DNA of 6,255 nt. Source: an uncultured Prevotellaceae bacterium. Its GTDB lineage: Bacteria > Bacteroidota > Bacteroidia > Bacteroidales > Bacteroidaceae. A program made the translations under genes and the position numbers. Under the pieces are notes generated by a model. The model was not told the origin of the DNA and ran no database searches. It saw only the letters and a list, made by a program, of their open reading frames with translations. The stretch spans positions 1 through 6,255 of the forward strand of contig CAMJNN010000072.1 in the NCBI GenBank assembly GCA_946407325.1, written 5' to 3'. Shown here one piece after another: positions 1 to 6,255 of the stretch; positions within the stretch are counted from its first letter, which is position 1; each line of letters opens with the position of its first letter.

Positions 1-2312
1 TAGCCGACAGCAAAGTGGAAGGCGAAGTCGCGGCTAAAGCGAGGATGAATAATTGGATAACGATCGCGACCACTCTCGTAAACAGGATTGATGGCCTTCA
101 TACCACCATCGAAGCGGAGGATGAAGAAACCTAAGTCGATGCGAAGTCCGATGCCATAGGCAACAGCAATCTGCTTGTAGAATTTGTTGAAACGGAACTG
201 GCCACCAGGCTGACTCTCGTAGTCACGAAGCGTCCACACATTACCCGCATCGATAAAGATGGCACCAGCCAACTTCCAGAACAGGTTGGAGCGATACTCT
301 ATGCTACCCTCCATCTTCAAGTCACCTGTCTGATTCATGAAGTTGCCATCGCCGGGGAACTTACCAGGACCCAAGCTGCGTACTGACCATCCTCGCACAC
401 TGTTGGCACCACCTGCGAAATAACGCTTCTCGAACGGAATCATCTTCGCATTGCCATAAGGATAGGCTATGCCAAAAGCAACATGATAGGCAATGGAGTT
501 GCGATTATCGATGGCAATATTTTTCGCAAAATCGAAGTCGGCCTTGATGTACTGGGCGAATGGGATGTTCAAGATGGTATATTCACCGTCTTTGTTCTGT
601 TTCATGTTAGTAACTTTCGCCAAAGCATAAAGCCAGTTGCCCGCCGCCTCGATGCTGGCACGCAAAGTATAGGACGTTCCATTGAAAATATTGGATGCCA
701 TACTCGTACCCCGACTGTTATAGATGAAGGTATAGCCTGTGCGCACAATGAGTCGGTCTTCGTAGTTGTAGCGTACAATATAGTTTTGCTGGTCGTCAAG
801 GTATTTCTTCTTGAAATCCGGATGGATCCAAGGCATGTAGAGATAGTTGACATCCTCCAAGTCGATGCGATGGCGAACACGCTGTTGCTTGAAACTCCAC
901 TGATAGCTCCATCCCGCAGAGGCGATGATGCGTGTAAACTCAGGGCGCAGCTGGAAGTTATAGCGCATATCGAGCATAGTGTTGGCACGGATGCGGTTGA
1001 CAAAGCTATGATTCAGGAAGGGGAACAAGATGCGAGGGAAGTTGAGCGATGCCTCGGCACTCAGTTCTGTATAGCTCTCATTGCGGTAGTCGCCTTGCAA
1101 GCCCGATACGGCCTCGTAGGCCCCTCTAAGGCGAAGGGTGAGCGTTTCGGAACCACGAAACAGGTTGCGGTTGCTAAGCGACACAGCTGCCGCAGCGCCC
1201 AAATCGCCAGCAGAATTGGTGCCTTCTATCTCAAACGACACTGAGCGCAACTTATTCTTGGTGAGTTGGATATAGGCATCTACCAGCGAAGAGTCGTTGC
1301 GTAGCAACTCCTCAAAGCGGATGTTGGTATAGCGCAACACAGATAAGCGGTTGAGGTTCTGATAGGTTTGCTGAACATCGTTGCCATTGTACAATTCTCC
1401 TTTCTGGAGGCGTTGGTTGCCCACCAGCACACGAGGACGGATAAATGGTTTGCCCCGATAGTACACAGGATAGCCTTTATACATCATAGAATCGCCGCTC
1501 TGCTCATCGTCACTGTTCTCCAAAGCATTATATTCGGTAAGGAAATGCACCTGGTTGACATAGTATTGCGGATGAACGACCGTCACACTGTCGGCATTCA
1601 CACGATAAGGCTCGAGGTGCATGGTAAGGTCGATGAGATAAGTATTGCGGGTGGTATCAGCCGAATAAGTAAGGTATTCCTTGTTGAAGCGATAGTAGCC
1701 GTTTTTCTGTAACAAACTGGTGATGCGTTCGCGCTCGCTATCCAGCACATTGATGTCCATATTCATGCCTTCGCTCAGCAAAGTGGCGGCTGAGTCTTGA
1801 CGCATATAGTTCCAGATGGTGGTATCAGGAATATCATAATGGATGGAGCGTACTTTATAAGGCCTACCCGTCTTGATGTCGTAGGAAAGCGCTATTTTCT
1901 TGGTTCCTCTCAACTGGGTTCCAGCATCGACTGATGCGCCCAAATAGCCCAGGTTGCGAACAGCTTTCTCCACTTCCTGGCGCGAACGTTCTGTCTCGTA
2001 GGAGTCGAAGATGACAGGCTCATCGCCCATTCTCCGAAGCGCCCTATTCACCCATTTGGTGGTGTCGCGTCCAGACATGTTGTAGATATAGAGCTGTGTC
2101 TTTATCAAGTTGAACCACTTGGTGTTAGGCTGCTGACGAATGAACATGCTGAGGTCGGAAGGCTTCACTTCTTTATTGTCGCTGTGTACATTGAGTTCGT
2201 CGAGCAGATAGGCACCCTCGGGTACATATTTGGTGGATGAACAGCCTGTTATCATGAGCAAGGTCATTGCCCATAGTCCCAACAAGATTCTATGTTTTAA
2301 CTGTTTACCCAT
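1..2312 (-). CDS. tamL: TamL-type outer-membrane lipoprotein, Omp85/BamA superfamily (3' end cut by window edge)
   Basis: An open frame reads from an ATG at 2312 to the left edge without a stop, giving 770 complete codons plus TA. An in-frame TGA lies at 2321-2319, only two codons upstream, so this ATG is the first usable start. The N-terminus is a lipoprotein signal peptide: basic start (MGKQLKHR), hydrophobic core, lipobox ITGC with Cys24 as the lipidated residue. The mature protein opens SSTKYVPEG, typical of Bacteroidota TamL. Residues about 30-350 are the expected POTRA region (count not resolved). From about residue 355 the protein becomes an Omp85 beta-barrel, with the diagnostic loop motif GGANSVRGW (V639-R640-G641) and a C-terminal stretch HPRFSRDFAFHFAVG at the edge. 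Omp85 proteins insert or translocate proteins at the outer membrane; in Proteobacteria TamA works with TamB, and TamL is the lipidated Bacteroidota counterpart. Probably only a few residues are missing. The substrate is unknown. Certainty is high for the family and good for the TamL subgroup. Confidence 0.93.
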   Translation of the reverse strand, partial: MGKQLKHRILLGLWAMTLLMITGCSSTKYVPEGAYLLDELNVHSDNKEVKPSDLSMFIRQQPNTKWFNLIKTQLYIYNMSGRDTTKWVNRALRRMGDEPVIFDSYETERSRQEVEKAVRNLGYLGASVDAGTQLRGTKKIALSYDIKTGRPYKVRSIHYDIPDTTIWNYMRQDSAATLLSEGMNMDINVLDSERERITSLLQKNGYYRFNKEYLTYSADTTRNTYLIDLTMHLEPYRVNADSVTVVHPQYYVNQVHFLTEYNALENSDDEQSGDSMMYKGYPVYYRGKPFIRPRVLVGNQRLQKGELYNGNDVQQTYQNLNRLSVLRYTNIRFEELLRNDSSLVDAYIQLTKNKLRSVSFEIEGTNSAGDLGAAAAVSLSNRNLFRGSETLTLRLRGAYEAVSGLQGDYRNESYTELSAEASLNFPRILFPFLNHSFVNRIRANTMLDMRYNFQLRPEFTRIIASAGWSYQWSFKQQRVRHRIDLEDVNYLYMPWIHPDFKKKYLDDQQNYIVRYNYEDRLIVRTGYTFIYNSRGTSMASNIFNGTSYTLRASIEAAGNWLYALAKVTNMKQNKDGEYTILNIPFAQYIKADFDFAKNIAIDNRNSIAYHVAFGIAYPYGNAKMIPFEKRYFAGGANSVRGWSVRSLGPGKFPGDGNFMNQTGDLKMEGSIEYRSNLFWKLAGAIFIDAGNVWTLRDYESQPGGQFRFNKFYKQIAVAYGIGLRIDLGFFILRFDGGMKAINPVYESGRDRYPIIHPRFSRDFAFHFAVG

Positions 2313-2356
2313 CGTCGCTCAGAGTCATGAGCCTTTGTCAAGTTTATTTTCGGTTG

Positions 2357-2364
2357 TAAATTTA
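2357..2364 (-). promoter_or_regulatory. Possible -7 box for tamL (weak)
   Basis: Read on the minus strand, the sequence TAAATTTA resembles the Bacteroidota -7 box TAnnTTTG but has A in place of the final G. It lies 45 bases before the tamL ATG, a reasonable distance. No clear TTTG -33 element was found at the usual spacing, so this is a tentative placement. The intergenic region must hold a tamL promoter somewhere, because the upstream gene is divergent. Confidence 0.28.
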
Positions 2365-2387
2365 GCGGTTTTTTATCAGAAAAGCAG

Positions 2388-2395
2388 TATATTTG
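2388..2395 (+). promoter_or_regulatory. Bacteroidota -7 promoter box for the SpoU methyltransferase gene
   Basis: TATATTTG matches the Bacteroidota primary-sigma -7 consensus TAnnTTTG exactly. The -33 position holds only a T-rich stretch without a clear TTTG. Transcription should start a few bases downstream, around 2400-2403, leaving an A-rich leader of roughly a dozen bases before the ATG at 2414. The box overlaps an in-frame TTG at 2393, so that codon cannot serve as the start from this promoter. Confidence 0.65.
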
Positions 2396-2413
2396 CATAG
2401 AAAAAAGCTACTT

Positions 2414-3169
2414 ATGGCAATATCGAAGAACAAAATAAAGTGGATACGTTCGTTGGAGCAGAAGAAAGAACGACGTGAGGAGCAGGTGTTTGTGGCCGAA
2501 GGTCCCAAGCTGACGGGCGATTTACTGGGGCATTTCCATTGTCGCTATGTAGCTGCTACTGCCGATTGGATAGCTGATCACCCCACCCTGCATGCGGATG
2601 AAATAGATACCGCCACAACGGACGAGATAGCACGTGCCAGTTTGCTGAAAACGCCTCAGAATGTGATTGCTGTCTTCGAGCAACGCCAAGAGCAAACCGA
2701 TCCTTCTGTGATAGCCCACCAGCTGTGTCTGTCGCTCGATGATGTACAGGATCCAGGCAATTTGGGTACCATCATCCGTATCGCCGACTGGTTTGGTATT
2801 GAGCATATATTTTGTTCGCAAGGCACTGTGGATGTATATAGTCCTAAGGTGGTACAAGCCACTATGGGGGCATTGGCTCGTGTGCATCTGCACTATGTTG
2901 ATCTGCCAGCGATGATTGGTCAGTTGAAAGAAGATATACCTGTTTATGGTACCTTCCTTGATGGCACCAATATCTATACGCAAACGCTGAGTACTTCTGG
3001 CTTGATTGTTATGGGCAACGAGGGCAACGGCATCACGGCAGAGGTAAGAAAGTTGATCAACAAGAAGCTGTTTATTCCCAATTATCCTGCAGGTCGCGAC
3101 ACATCAGAATCGTTGAATGTAGCAGTAGCTACAGCCATCACCTGTGCGGAATTTCGTAGAAGAGGATAG
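2414..3169 (+). CDS. SpoU/TrmH-family RNA 2'-O-methyltransferase
   Basis: The 251-residue product is a SPOUT-class enzyme that transfers a methyl group from S-adenosylmethionine to a ribose 2'-OH in rRNA or tRNA. All three SpoU motifs are present: motif 1 DDVQDPGNLGTIIR (residues 109-122, with conserved Asn116 and Arg122), motif 2 IVMGNEGNG (198-206), and motif 3 around IP and SESLNV (221-236, with Asn235), which form the knotted cofactor site. The N-terminal 90 or so residues, including EEQVFVAEG, fit a SpoU substrate-binding domain. The frame stays open upstream to a TTG at 2393, but that codon lies inside the promoter -7 box, so ATG 2414 after an A-rich leader is chosen. The gene is monocistronic, divergent from tamL and convergent with the DUF4296 gene. 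The family is certain. The target nucleotide cannot be read from sequence, so no rlmB or trmH symbol is given. Confidence 0.93.
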   Translation: MAISKNKIKWIRSLEQKKERREEQVFVAEGPKLTGDLLGHFHCRYVAATADWIADHPTLHADEIDTATTDEIARASLLKTPQNVIAVFEQRQEQTDPSVIAHQLCLSLDDVQDPGNLGTIIRIADWFGIEHIFCSQGTVDVYSPKVVQATMGALARVHLHYVDLPAMIGQLKEDIPVYGTFLDGTNIYTQTLSTSGLIVMGNEGNGITAEVRKLINKKLFIPNYPAGRDTSESLNVAVATAITCAEFRRRG

Positions 3170-3171
3170 AT

Positions 3172-3954
3172 TTAACGCTGCTTGGCGTGCATGCGGATGA
3201 GTGAGACGCTATCTACCAGCAGCATGCGGTCTTCGCTTTGCTCAGGCAGGTAGATAAAGCCATATACTTCGCGTATTCTTCCATTTTTATCGCTCTGCAA
3301 CGTCAACTTGTGTTTTCCGTCACCAAAGATATAATGCATCTGACTGATAATGCTGTCGTTGCGATAACGGATGGAGAGCGCCATTACGGCATATTCTTTA
3401 GAATTGATGGGTTGATTGACGTGCAGATAGCGGAAACGTGCATTGAAATGAAGGGTGTCGTACTCTTCATAATTGGCATCGTTCTCATAGTCAAAAGCTA
3501 TTCTGTTGTCATAAGGACGGTTAGTGAGACTGAACATCGGCATGCCTGTCCAGATATTCACACTATCACCACTTTGCGTAACGCTGCTACCTTGTCCGCT
3601 GATGGAAATAGAACGTTCCAACACCTTCTTTTCTCCTTCAATGCGCCTGATGACGCGCTGATACACCCTGTCAAATGCTTCAGGATTGCGTGAATACCAT
3701 GCCAAGGAAGAATCGAATTCCTGTTCGGTGGTATGGTGCTTTTCAAAAACATTGAGATAATAAAGCGTAGCCTTGTACTTGTTGGAAGGTGACTCCAATT
3801 CACCCAGTGCCTTTGCCTTGTGATAGTCGTACAATACCTCCTCCATCTTGCTGTCGCTCAGTACACCATCAGGCCGACTAGGACCACATGCTGCGATGCA
3901 TGCCATCAGAAACAGCACCATGATGCATAACGGTATGGTACGCATGAATTTCAT
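3172..3954 (-). CDS. DUF4296-domain lipoprotein, function unknown
   Basis: The 260-residue product has a lipoprotein signal peptide: MKFMR, a hydrophobic core, then IAAC with Cys23 as the likely lipidated residue. Cys19 in LMAC is a second possible site. Residues about 28-112 (PDGVLSDSKMEEVLYDYHKAKA onward in short form: PDGVLSDSKM, then a helical stretch with a His at 45 and a DRVYQRVI helix) fit DUF4296, a small helical domain known almost only from Bacteroidota lipoproteins. The C-terminal half (about 150-258) is polar and likely beta-rich, with many aromatic residues, and I do not recognise it. No lysine/acid-rich surface-export signal follows the cysteine, so the protein probably faces the periplasm. 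The ATG overlaps the lspA stop as ATGA, indicating translational coupling; Met4 is a possible alternative start. The gene ends the ileS-dksA-lspA row. Its role is unknown; linkage to lspA suggests, but does not prove, an envelope function. Confidence 0.85.
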   Translation of the reverse strand: MKFMRTIPLCIMVLFLMACIAACGPSRPDGVLSDSKMEEVLYDYHKAKALGELESPSNKYKATLYYLNVFEKHHTTEQEFDSSLAWYSRNPEAFDRVYQRVIRRIEGEKKVLERSISISGQGSSVTQSGDSVNIWTGMPMFSLTNRPYDNRIAFDYENDANYEEYDTLHFNARFRYLHVNQPINSKEYAVMALSIRYRNDSIISQMHYIFGDGKHKLTLQSDKNGRIREVYGFIYLPEQSEDRMLLVDSVSLIRMHAKQR

Positions 3955-4586
3955 GACTTCTTGGATTTCAGTACATCAAAGGCATGGTTCACATATCTTC
4001 CGTAGAAGATGAGCAACGCCACGATGCCTACCGAGATACATGAGTCGGCGAAATTAAAGATAGGACTGAAAAATACGAAATGTTGCCCACCTACGAAAGG
4101 CATCCAGGTGGGCCATTCGGTCTCAATAAGAGGGAAATAGAACATATCTACCACCTTGCCATAGAGCAGCGGAGCATAGCCGCCTCCGTTGGGCAAGAAG
4201 TGAGCTATATGGGAGAAGGTGCTCTCACTGAAGAACACGCCATAGAACACGCTGTCGATGATGTTACCCAGTGCCCCTGTGAGAATAAGGCTCACACACA
4301 CCAGGAATCCTGTTTTCAAGTGAGCCTTCACAAACTTATAGAGACACCAAATGATAACAGCTACAGCGATGATGCGGAACGAGGTGAGAAACAGTTTTCC
4401 GAAGATTTGCATGCCGAAAGCCGCACCGTTGTTTTCGGTAAAGAAGATGTAAAACCAGTCGGTCACACGTATGCTTTCATGCAAGTACATGTGTGTCTTG
4501 ATGTAAATCTTGAGACACTGGTCTATCAGCAGTAGCAGTAATATCAAAGCAACTGACATACTGCCCTTTTTAATAGTTTTGCTCAT
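3951..4586 (-). CDS. lspA: Lipoprotein signal peptidase (signal peptidase II)
   Basis: LspA is the inner-membrane aspartyl protease that removes signal peptides from lipidated prolipoproteins just before the modified cysteine. The 211-residue product has the family signatures in order: LLIDQCLK in the first membrane helix (Asp22), ENNGAAFG (51-58), LGNIID (106-111), KVVDMFYF with catalytic Asp147, and FNFADS with catalytic Asp181. Four hydrophobic segments are visible, at about 11-28, 65-87, 94-112 and 183-197. It is longer than the E. coli enzyme (164 residues) because of extra residues between about 113 and 144 and between 150 and 175, periplasmic loops near the active site; enlarged loops are common in Bacteroidota LspA. 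The start follows an A-rich leader 30 bases after the dksA-like stop, with a small inverted repeat in the gap. The stop overlaps the next start. TamL and the DUF4296 protein are likely substrates. Identification is secure. Confidence 0.97.
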   Translation of the reverse strand: MSKTIKKGSMSVALILLLLLIDQCLKIYIKTHMYLHESIRVTDWFYIFFTENNGAAFGMQIFGKLFLTSFRIIAVAVIIWCLYKFVKAHLKTGFLVCVSLILTGALGNIIDSVFYGVFFSESTFSHIAHFLPNGGGYAPLLYGKVVDMFYFPLIETEWPTWMPFVGGQHFVFFSPIFNFADSCISVGIVALLIFYGRYVNHAFDVLKSKKS

Positions 4587-4596
4587 CTTCTTGTTT

Positions 4597-4611
4597 AAGC
4601 GTTCGACGCTT
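4597..4611 (-). repeat. Perfect inverted repeat in the dksA-lspA gap
   Basis: The transcript reads AAGCGT-CGA-ACGCTT, a 6-base-pair stem with a 3-base loop. It starts 5 bases after the dksA-like stop and ends 10 bases before the lspA ATG. No T-tract follows it, so it does not look like an intrinsic terminator. It could influence lspA translation or mRNA processing, or be chance. No function is assigned. Confidence 0.45.
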
Positions 4612-4616
4612 CTTCT

Positions 4617-4991
4617 TTAACGGTTTCTCTTTGCCTCAATACTCAGTGTAGCATGAGGAACGGCACGCAGACGTTCAGCAGGAATCAGCTTACCTGTCTC
4701 ACGGCAAATGCCATAGGTCTTGTTTTGGATACGTACCAAAGCTGCCTGCAGACTTTGTATGAATTTCTGCTGGCGCTGTGCCAAACGAATGGTCTCATCC
4801 TTACTCAGTGCATAGGCATCATCCTCAATTACTTTGTAAGTAGGAGAAGTATCTTCAATTCCATTACTGTCTGAACCGTTTAAACTGGCCATCATCTGGT
4901 TATAATCTCTTTGAGCCACTTCTAACTTTTCCAGAATAATCTGCTTGAACTCCTCTAATTCGGCGTCGGAGTATCTTGTTTTCTCTGCCAT
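4617..4991 (-). CDS. TraR/DksA-family protein lacking the zinc-binding cysteines
   Basis: The 124-residue product matches the DksA/TraR layout: an N-terminal helix (about 8-37), an acidic and polar turn (38-60), a second long helix (about 61-91) that would form the coiled-coil hairpin, and a C-terminal globular part beginning YGICRETGKLI (93-103). DksA proteins bind the secondary channel of RNA polymerase and tune transcription initiation, often with ppGpp. The four zinc-finger positions of classical DksA hold Cys96, Thr99, Ser117 and Ala120, so zinc cannot be bound in the usual way. The DxxDxA motif at the E. coli coiled-coil tip is not evident either. This is therefore called DksA-like rather than dksA. 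The ATG at 4991 (MAEKTRYSD) is preferred to an in-frame TTG at 4997. The gene sits 31 bases after ileS and 30 before lspA, consistent with cotranscription. Family membership is strong; the regulatory activity is inferred. Confidence 0.9.
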   Translation of the reverse strand: MAEKTRYSDAELEEFKQIILEKLEVAQRDYNQMMASLNGSDSNGIEDTSPTYKVIEDDAYALSKDETIRLAQRQQKFIQSLQAALVRIQNKTYGICRETGKLIPAERLRAVPHATLSIEAKRNR

Positions 4992-5022
4992 AACCAATAG
5001 TTTTTATAGATTAAGGTAAATT

Positions 5023-6255
5023 TTATAATTTTTCAATTTTTACTTCCAGTTCGTACTCTTCCATATCGAGCTTCACGCCATCCTGAACGTTATCCACTAA
5101 GGTCAGGGTATTACCCAATACCTGGTTGCAGATATAATCCTTGTAGGCTGCAACAGCATCGTCGGTCTTCTCGTTCTTAGACAGCGTGATGTTGATCTTG
5201 TCGGTAATCTCCAAACCGCTCTGCTTACGCAGGTTCTGGATACGGTTCACCAACTCACGGGCGATACCTTCCTGACGCAACTCTTCGGTGATAGTTACTT
5301 CGAGAGCTACAGTCACTTTTCCTTCGTTAGCCACCAGCCATCCTGGGATATCTTCGCTGAAGATCTCCACATCAGCTGCTTCTACCACAGCCTCTACGCC
5401 ATCGAGTACGAAGGTAAACTTGCCCTCTTGTTCCATGCGGTTGATATCTTCCTGACTCATAGCCGTTACAGCAGCGGCTACGGCCTTCATCTGCTTGCCA
5501 AACTTAGGACCCAGCTTCTTGAAGTCGCACTTCACTTTCTTCACCAGAATACCGGCAGCATTATCCACAAAGTTAAGTTCCTTGACATTCACCTCGTTCT
5601 TGATAAGGTCTTTCACGGCCTCGATGTGAGCACGCTGTGCTTCATCGTTTACAGGCACCATCACGCTCTGCAGCGGCTGGCGTACCTTGATGTTCACCTT
5701 ACGACGCAACGCCAATACCATAGAGGTGATTTGCTGCGCCAACTCCATGCGAGCCTCCAGTTCCTTGTCTATCAAACTTTCATTGCAAACAGGGAACTGA
5801 GCGAGGTGTACTGACTCTACATTGTCTCTGCCTGTTACGGCAATGAGATCCATATACAGCTTGTCAGCATAGAACGGTGAGAACGGAGCCATCAACTTAG
5901 CTACTGTCTCCAAGCACACATAGAGTGTTTGGTAAGCAGCCAACTTATCCTGTGTCATGCCTCCACCCCAGAAACGCTTACGGTTCAGACGTACATACCA
6001 GTTGCTCAGGTTGTCGTTTACAAAATCCTGAATCAGTCGGCCAGCTTTCGTAGGCTCGTAGTCGTTGAGATTGGCATCCACATTCTTGATCAGCGTATTC
6101 AATTCAGAAAGAATCCAGCGGTCGATCTCTGGACGCTCCTGAACAGGCACTTCTGCTTCTGCATACTTGAATCCATCTACATTGGCATAGAGCGCCAAGA
6201 ATGAGTAGGTGTTATACAAGGTGCCGAAGAACTTGCGACGTACTTCCTCTACACC
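5023..6255 (-). CDS. ileS: Isoleucyl-tRNA synthetase, C-terminal part (5' end cut by window edge)
   Basis: The frame is open from the right edge to the TAA at 5025-5023, giving the last 410 residues of a cytoplasmic enzyme that charges tRNA-Ile with isoleucine. The fragment starts GVEEVRRKFFGTLYNTY, just after the catalytic domain. HIGH and KMSKS motifs lie outside the window. The anticodon-binding helical domain follows, with RWILSEL (fragment residues 46-52), NWYVRLNRKRFW (85-96) and LMAPFSPF (121-128). The last 200 or so residues (KCDFKKLGPKFGK, then GIARELVNRIQNLRKQSGLE) match the DUF5915-like C-terminal extension of the longer IleS class found in Bacteroidota, and the protein ends EEYELEVKIEKL. 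The paired-cysteine zinc finger at the C-terminus of E. coli-type IleS is absent. A TTG at 6219 is an internal leucine, not a start. ileS is the first visible gene of the minus-strand row; any promoter is beyond the edge. Identification is very secure. Confidence 0.97.
   Translation of the reverse strand, partial: GVEEVRRKFFGTLYNTYSFLALYANVDGFKYAEAEVPVQERPEIDRWILSELNTLIKNVDANLNDYEPTKAGRLIQDFVNDNLSNWYVRLNRKRFWGGGMTQDKLAAYQTLYVCLETVAKLMAPFSPFYADKLYMDLIAVTGRDNVESVHLAQFPVCNESLIDKELEARMELAQQITSMVLALRRKVNIKVRQPLQSVMVPVNDEAQRAHIEAVKDLIKNEVNVKELNFVDNAAGILVKKVKCDFKKLGPKFGKQMKAVAAAVTAMSQEDINRMEQEGKFTFVLDGVEAVVEAADVEIFSEDIPGWLVANEGKVTVALEVTITEELRQEGIARELVNRIQNLRKQSGLEITDKINITLSKNEKTDDAVAAYKDYICNQVLGNTLTLVDNVQDGVKLDMEEYELEVKIEKL

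Noticed and set aside
483..1244. A 253-codon plus-strand open frame opposite tamL
   Set aside because: It lies entirely antisense to a continuous, motif-rich Omp85 frame. Its translation matches no family I recognise and it has no promoter or leader signal. It is a shadow of the codon pattern of tamL.
1368..1712. A 114-codon plus-strand open frame opposite the tamL POTRA region
   Set aside because: The minus strand here encodes continuous POTRA-region sequence of TamL. The plus-strand product has no recognisable domain.
2313..2413. Riboswitch or small RNA gene in the divergent intergenic region
   Set aside because: The region is about 100 bases, AT-rich, with no strong stem or T-tract. Two promoters account for it.
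2522..2983. A 153-codon minus-strand open frame inside the methyltransferase gene
   Set aside because: It is antisense to the SpoU motif 1 region and its flanks, which are clearly under protein-coding constraint on the plus strand.
3118..3133. Inverted repeat TGTAGC-AGTA-GCTACA as a possible bidirectional terminator for the convergent genes
   Set aside because: It lies within the conserved motif 3 coding region (NVAVAT) and neither strand has a T-tract after it. The symmetry is explained by alternating Val and Ala codons.
4080..4535. A 151-codon plus-strand open frame opposite lspA
   Set aside because: The opposite strand encodes the catalytic motifs of LspA. The plus-strand product is unlike any family I know.
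4992..5022. Possible internal promoter between ileS and the dksA-like gene
   Set aside because: The gap is AT-rich but shows no TAnnTTTG box at a sensible distance from ATG 4991. Cotranscription with ileS is simpler.

Overview
This is an ordinary chromosomal window from a member of the phylum Bacteroidota, most likely order Bacteroidales and plausibly Prevotellaceae. The clues are a TamL-type Omp85 lipoprotein, a DUF4296 lipoprotein, a DksA-like protein without its zinc cysteines, an IleS with the Bacteroidota-style C-terminal extension, a Bacteroidota -7 promoter box (TAnnTTTG), and the lack of clear Shine-Dalgarno sequences. The genus assignment is an impression from protein similarity, not a computed result. 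I see no mobile element, CRISPR array, tRNA, rRNA or phage sequence. No stretch over about 100 bases lacks a gene.

Layout. Positions 1-2312 (minus strand) hold tamL, an outer-membrane lipoprotein with POTRA-like domains and an Omp85 barrel. It runs off the left edge and probably lacks only its last few residues. A region of about 100 bases (2313-2413) carries divergent promoters. Positions 2414-3169 (plus strand) encode a SpoU/TrmH-family RNA 2'-O-methyltransferase. It converges, with a gap of only 2 bases, on a compact minus-strand gene row that reads from the right edge: ileS (3' part, 6255-5023), a dksA-like gene (4991-4617), lspA (4586-3951) and a DUF4296 lipoprotein gene (3954-3172). The gaps in this row are 31 bases, 30 bases and a 4-base ATGA overlap, which suggests one operon.

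How the genes relate. LspA cleaves signal peptides from lipidated prolipoproteins. Two other products here, TamL and the DUF4296 protein, carry lipoprotein signal peptides and should be LspA substrates. The window therefore joins translation and RNA modification (IleS, SpoU methyltransferase), a probable RNA-polymerase-binding regulator (DksA-like) and envelope lipoprotein biogenesis (LspA, DUF4296 lipoprotein, TamL). I found no convincing evidence of an undescribed system. The points most worth a second look are the zinc-less DksA-like protein, the coupled lspA-DUF4296 pair, the IleS C-terminus without a zinc finger, and the near-zero spacing of the convergent genes.
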